Of a stretch of DNA of 64,000 bases, positions 63,100 through 64,000 are shown in pieces. The stretch comes from Cichorium intybus (lineage: Eukaryota; Streptophyta; Magnoliopsida; Asterales; Asteraceae), in contig CM042014.1 in assembly GCA_023525715.1 (NCBI GenBank), positions 25,312,404 through 25,376,403 on the forward strand. The letters are read 5' to 3'. Made by a program: the position numbers and the translations under genes. How positions within the stretch are numbered: position 1 is the first letter of the stretch; each line of letters starts with the position of its first letter. Below the pieces are notes generated by a model. That model was not told the origin of the DNA. It ran no database searches and saw nothing but the letters and a program-made list of their open reading frames with translations.

Positions 63100-64000
63100 A
63101 GCCCTAAAACAACATTTGACAGCTTCCTAACGCTTCTATCCTCTCCGCCTCCGCTGTGTCTCTCTTTGAATTCGGGCAGGAAGATTGGAATCGACCACCG
63201 GTCTCCTTCCTAGCCGTACACGCCTCACCGCCGACTACCTGCCTCACCGTCCGCTACTCCCTTCCAGCCCAACCAGATCGTCAACTCCCTTCCAGCCCCA
63301 TAGCCGGCTACTCCCTTCCGGTCCAACCGCCGCCTCCTCTTCCTATACGTCTCCACCAGCGTTCAAGCCTTCGATCTGCTTCCTAGCCGTTCACCCCTCC
63401 GATCTCCTTCCTAGCCGTTCACAGCCTTCGATCAGGCGGATTTGGACGGTTGAGATCTGACACGCCTTCGATCTGCTTCACCGACCGGCTTTCCCTTACA
63501 GGCGACTCCGATAATCTTGACCAGCGGATCTCCCTTATCTGCGTCTCTTGTCTCCTTCGATCCCGCTGATGAGTTTTTTCCGACGATCTCCTTCTCCGGT
63601 TCGATTTATTCCCGACAATCTCCTTCTCCGGTTCGATTTGATCCCAGAAATCTCCTTCTCCGGTTCGACTCCTTCTCCGGTACTCCTCAGGGTATCATTA
63701 TTCGTGTCTCCTCCGATTGAAGCTGTCGACACCGTGAGATCCGATTCAAGGTTTCGACACACCCACTGCTTCAACCAGATCCGTCTGATTCAAGGTTTCG
63801 ACACACCCACTGATTCAAGTTCTCAGATTTTTGATGTGAGTTTATTTTCAATGGTGTTAAATGAAATATTTAAAAAAGATAATGACATTCTTTTTGCTGT
63901 AATCCGTATCCACTCATCCACTATCTATAGTTATGAAAAGTTGAAAGCAATAATTTCGTTTTCTTCTCTGATTACACTACGACACTACGATATGTTTTTG
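63100..64000 (+). promoter_or_regulatory. GC-richer pyrimidine-rich block, possible gene leader
   Basis: Sharp change from AT-rich DNA at about 63100. Repeated words: 'ctacctgcctcaccg'/'ctactcccttcc(a/g)g' (63233-63320), 'cttcctagccgt' (three times), 'ttctccggttcgatt' (63592-63668) and 'aaggtttcgacacacccactg' (63750 and 63791). Ser/Pro-rich frames of 60-90 codons arise in several frames, as expected from low complexity, so I call no protein. It could be the 5' leader or promoter of a gene to the right. Confidence 0.35.

Noticed and set aside
63156..63774. Ser/Pro-rich frames of 67-91 codons
   Set aside because: Low-complexity repeats give open frames on both strands; no domain or conserved start.

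Overview
This window looks like nuclear DNA of a flowering plant. It has plant-type esterase and glycosyltransferase genes, every major plant transposon class, long (TA)n tracts and short GT-AG introns. A eudicot, perhaps of the daisy family, is likely, but that is inference. Most of the 64 kb is transposon sequence; only two protein genes look intact.

Layout. 1-1.95 kb: the 3' end of a decayed Mutator-like element. 1.96-10.73 kb: a near full-length but broken copy of the splicing-factor gene SF3B1. It keeps its 5'-UTR intron, which holds a 2.54-kb gag-only Copia-type element (TSD CGTTT). Its 3' coding end is split by a 1.96-kb PIF/Harbinger transposon (TSD TTA). 10.93-15.3 kb: a duplicated fragment of the downstream esterase gene (last exon and 3' flank), itself opened by a foldback element and a 2.5-kb Helitron. 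17.45-24.45 kb: an old Ty3/Gypsy element on the minus strand (TSD CTCCA). 25.24-26.75 kb: a TIR element with TTA target duplications. 29.63-29.94 kb: a Tourist-like MITE.

30.4-34.9 kb is the genic island: a CXE11/16-type carboxylesterase (plus strand) and a GT92 glycosyltransferase (minus strand), convergent, each with one 101-nt intron. As far as I recall, the Arabidopsis homologues are also neighbours, which would make this conserved microsynteny. 35.6-37.2 kb: a tRNA-derived SINE and a MULE remnant.

37.2-52.8 kb is a chromovirus-type Gypsy array, LTR-internal-LTR-internal-LTR, with one 5-bp target duplication (ACATA) at its outer ends. The two internal regions are almost identical and share the same nonsense codon and frameshift. 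53.27-54.60 kb: a solo LTR of another Gypsy family (TSD TTCTT). 55.5-56.4 kb: a Tat/Ogre-like gag-protease fragment. 58.4-60.35 kb: a decayed hAT transposase. 60.6-62.7 kb: TA tracts, a Helitron 3' end and a small MITE. 63.1-64 kb: a GC-richer pyrimidine-rich block, perhaps the leader of a gene beyond the window.

The most unusual signal crosses element families. Three different Gypsy LTR families here (17.4, 37.2 and 53.3 kb) each carry, at what looks like the same LTR position, a cluster of 13-15-nt odd palindromes spaced mostly 7-8 nt apart. Their sequences differ completely between families while the palindromic form is kept. Large LTR deletions remove or abut these clusters.
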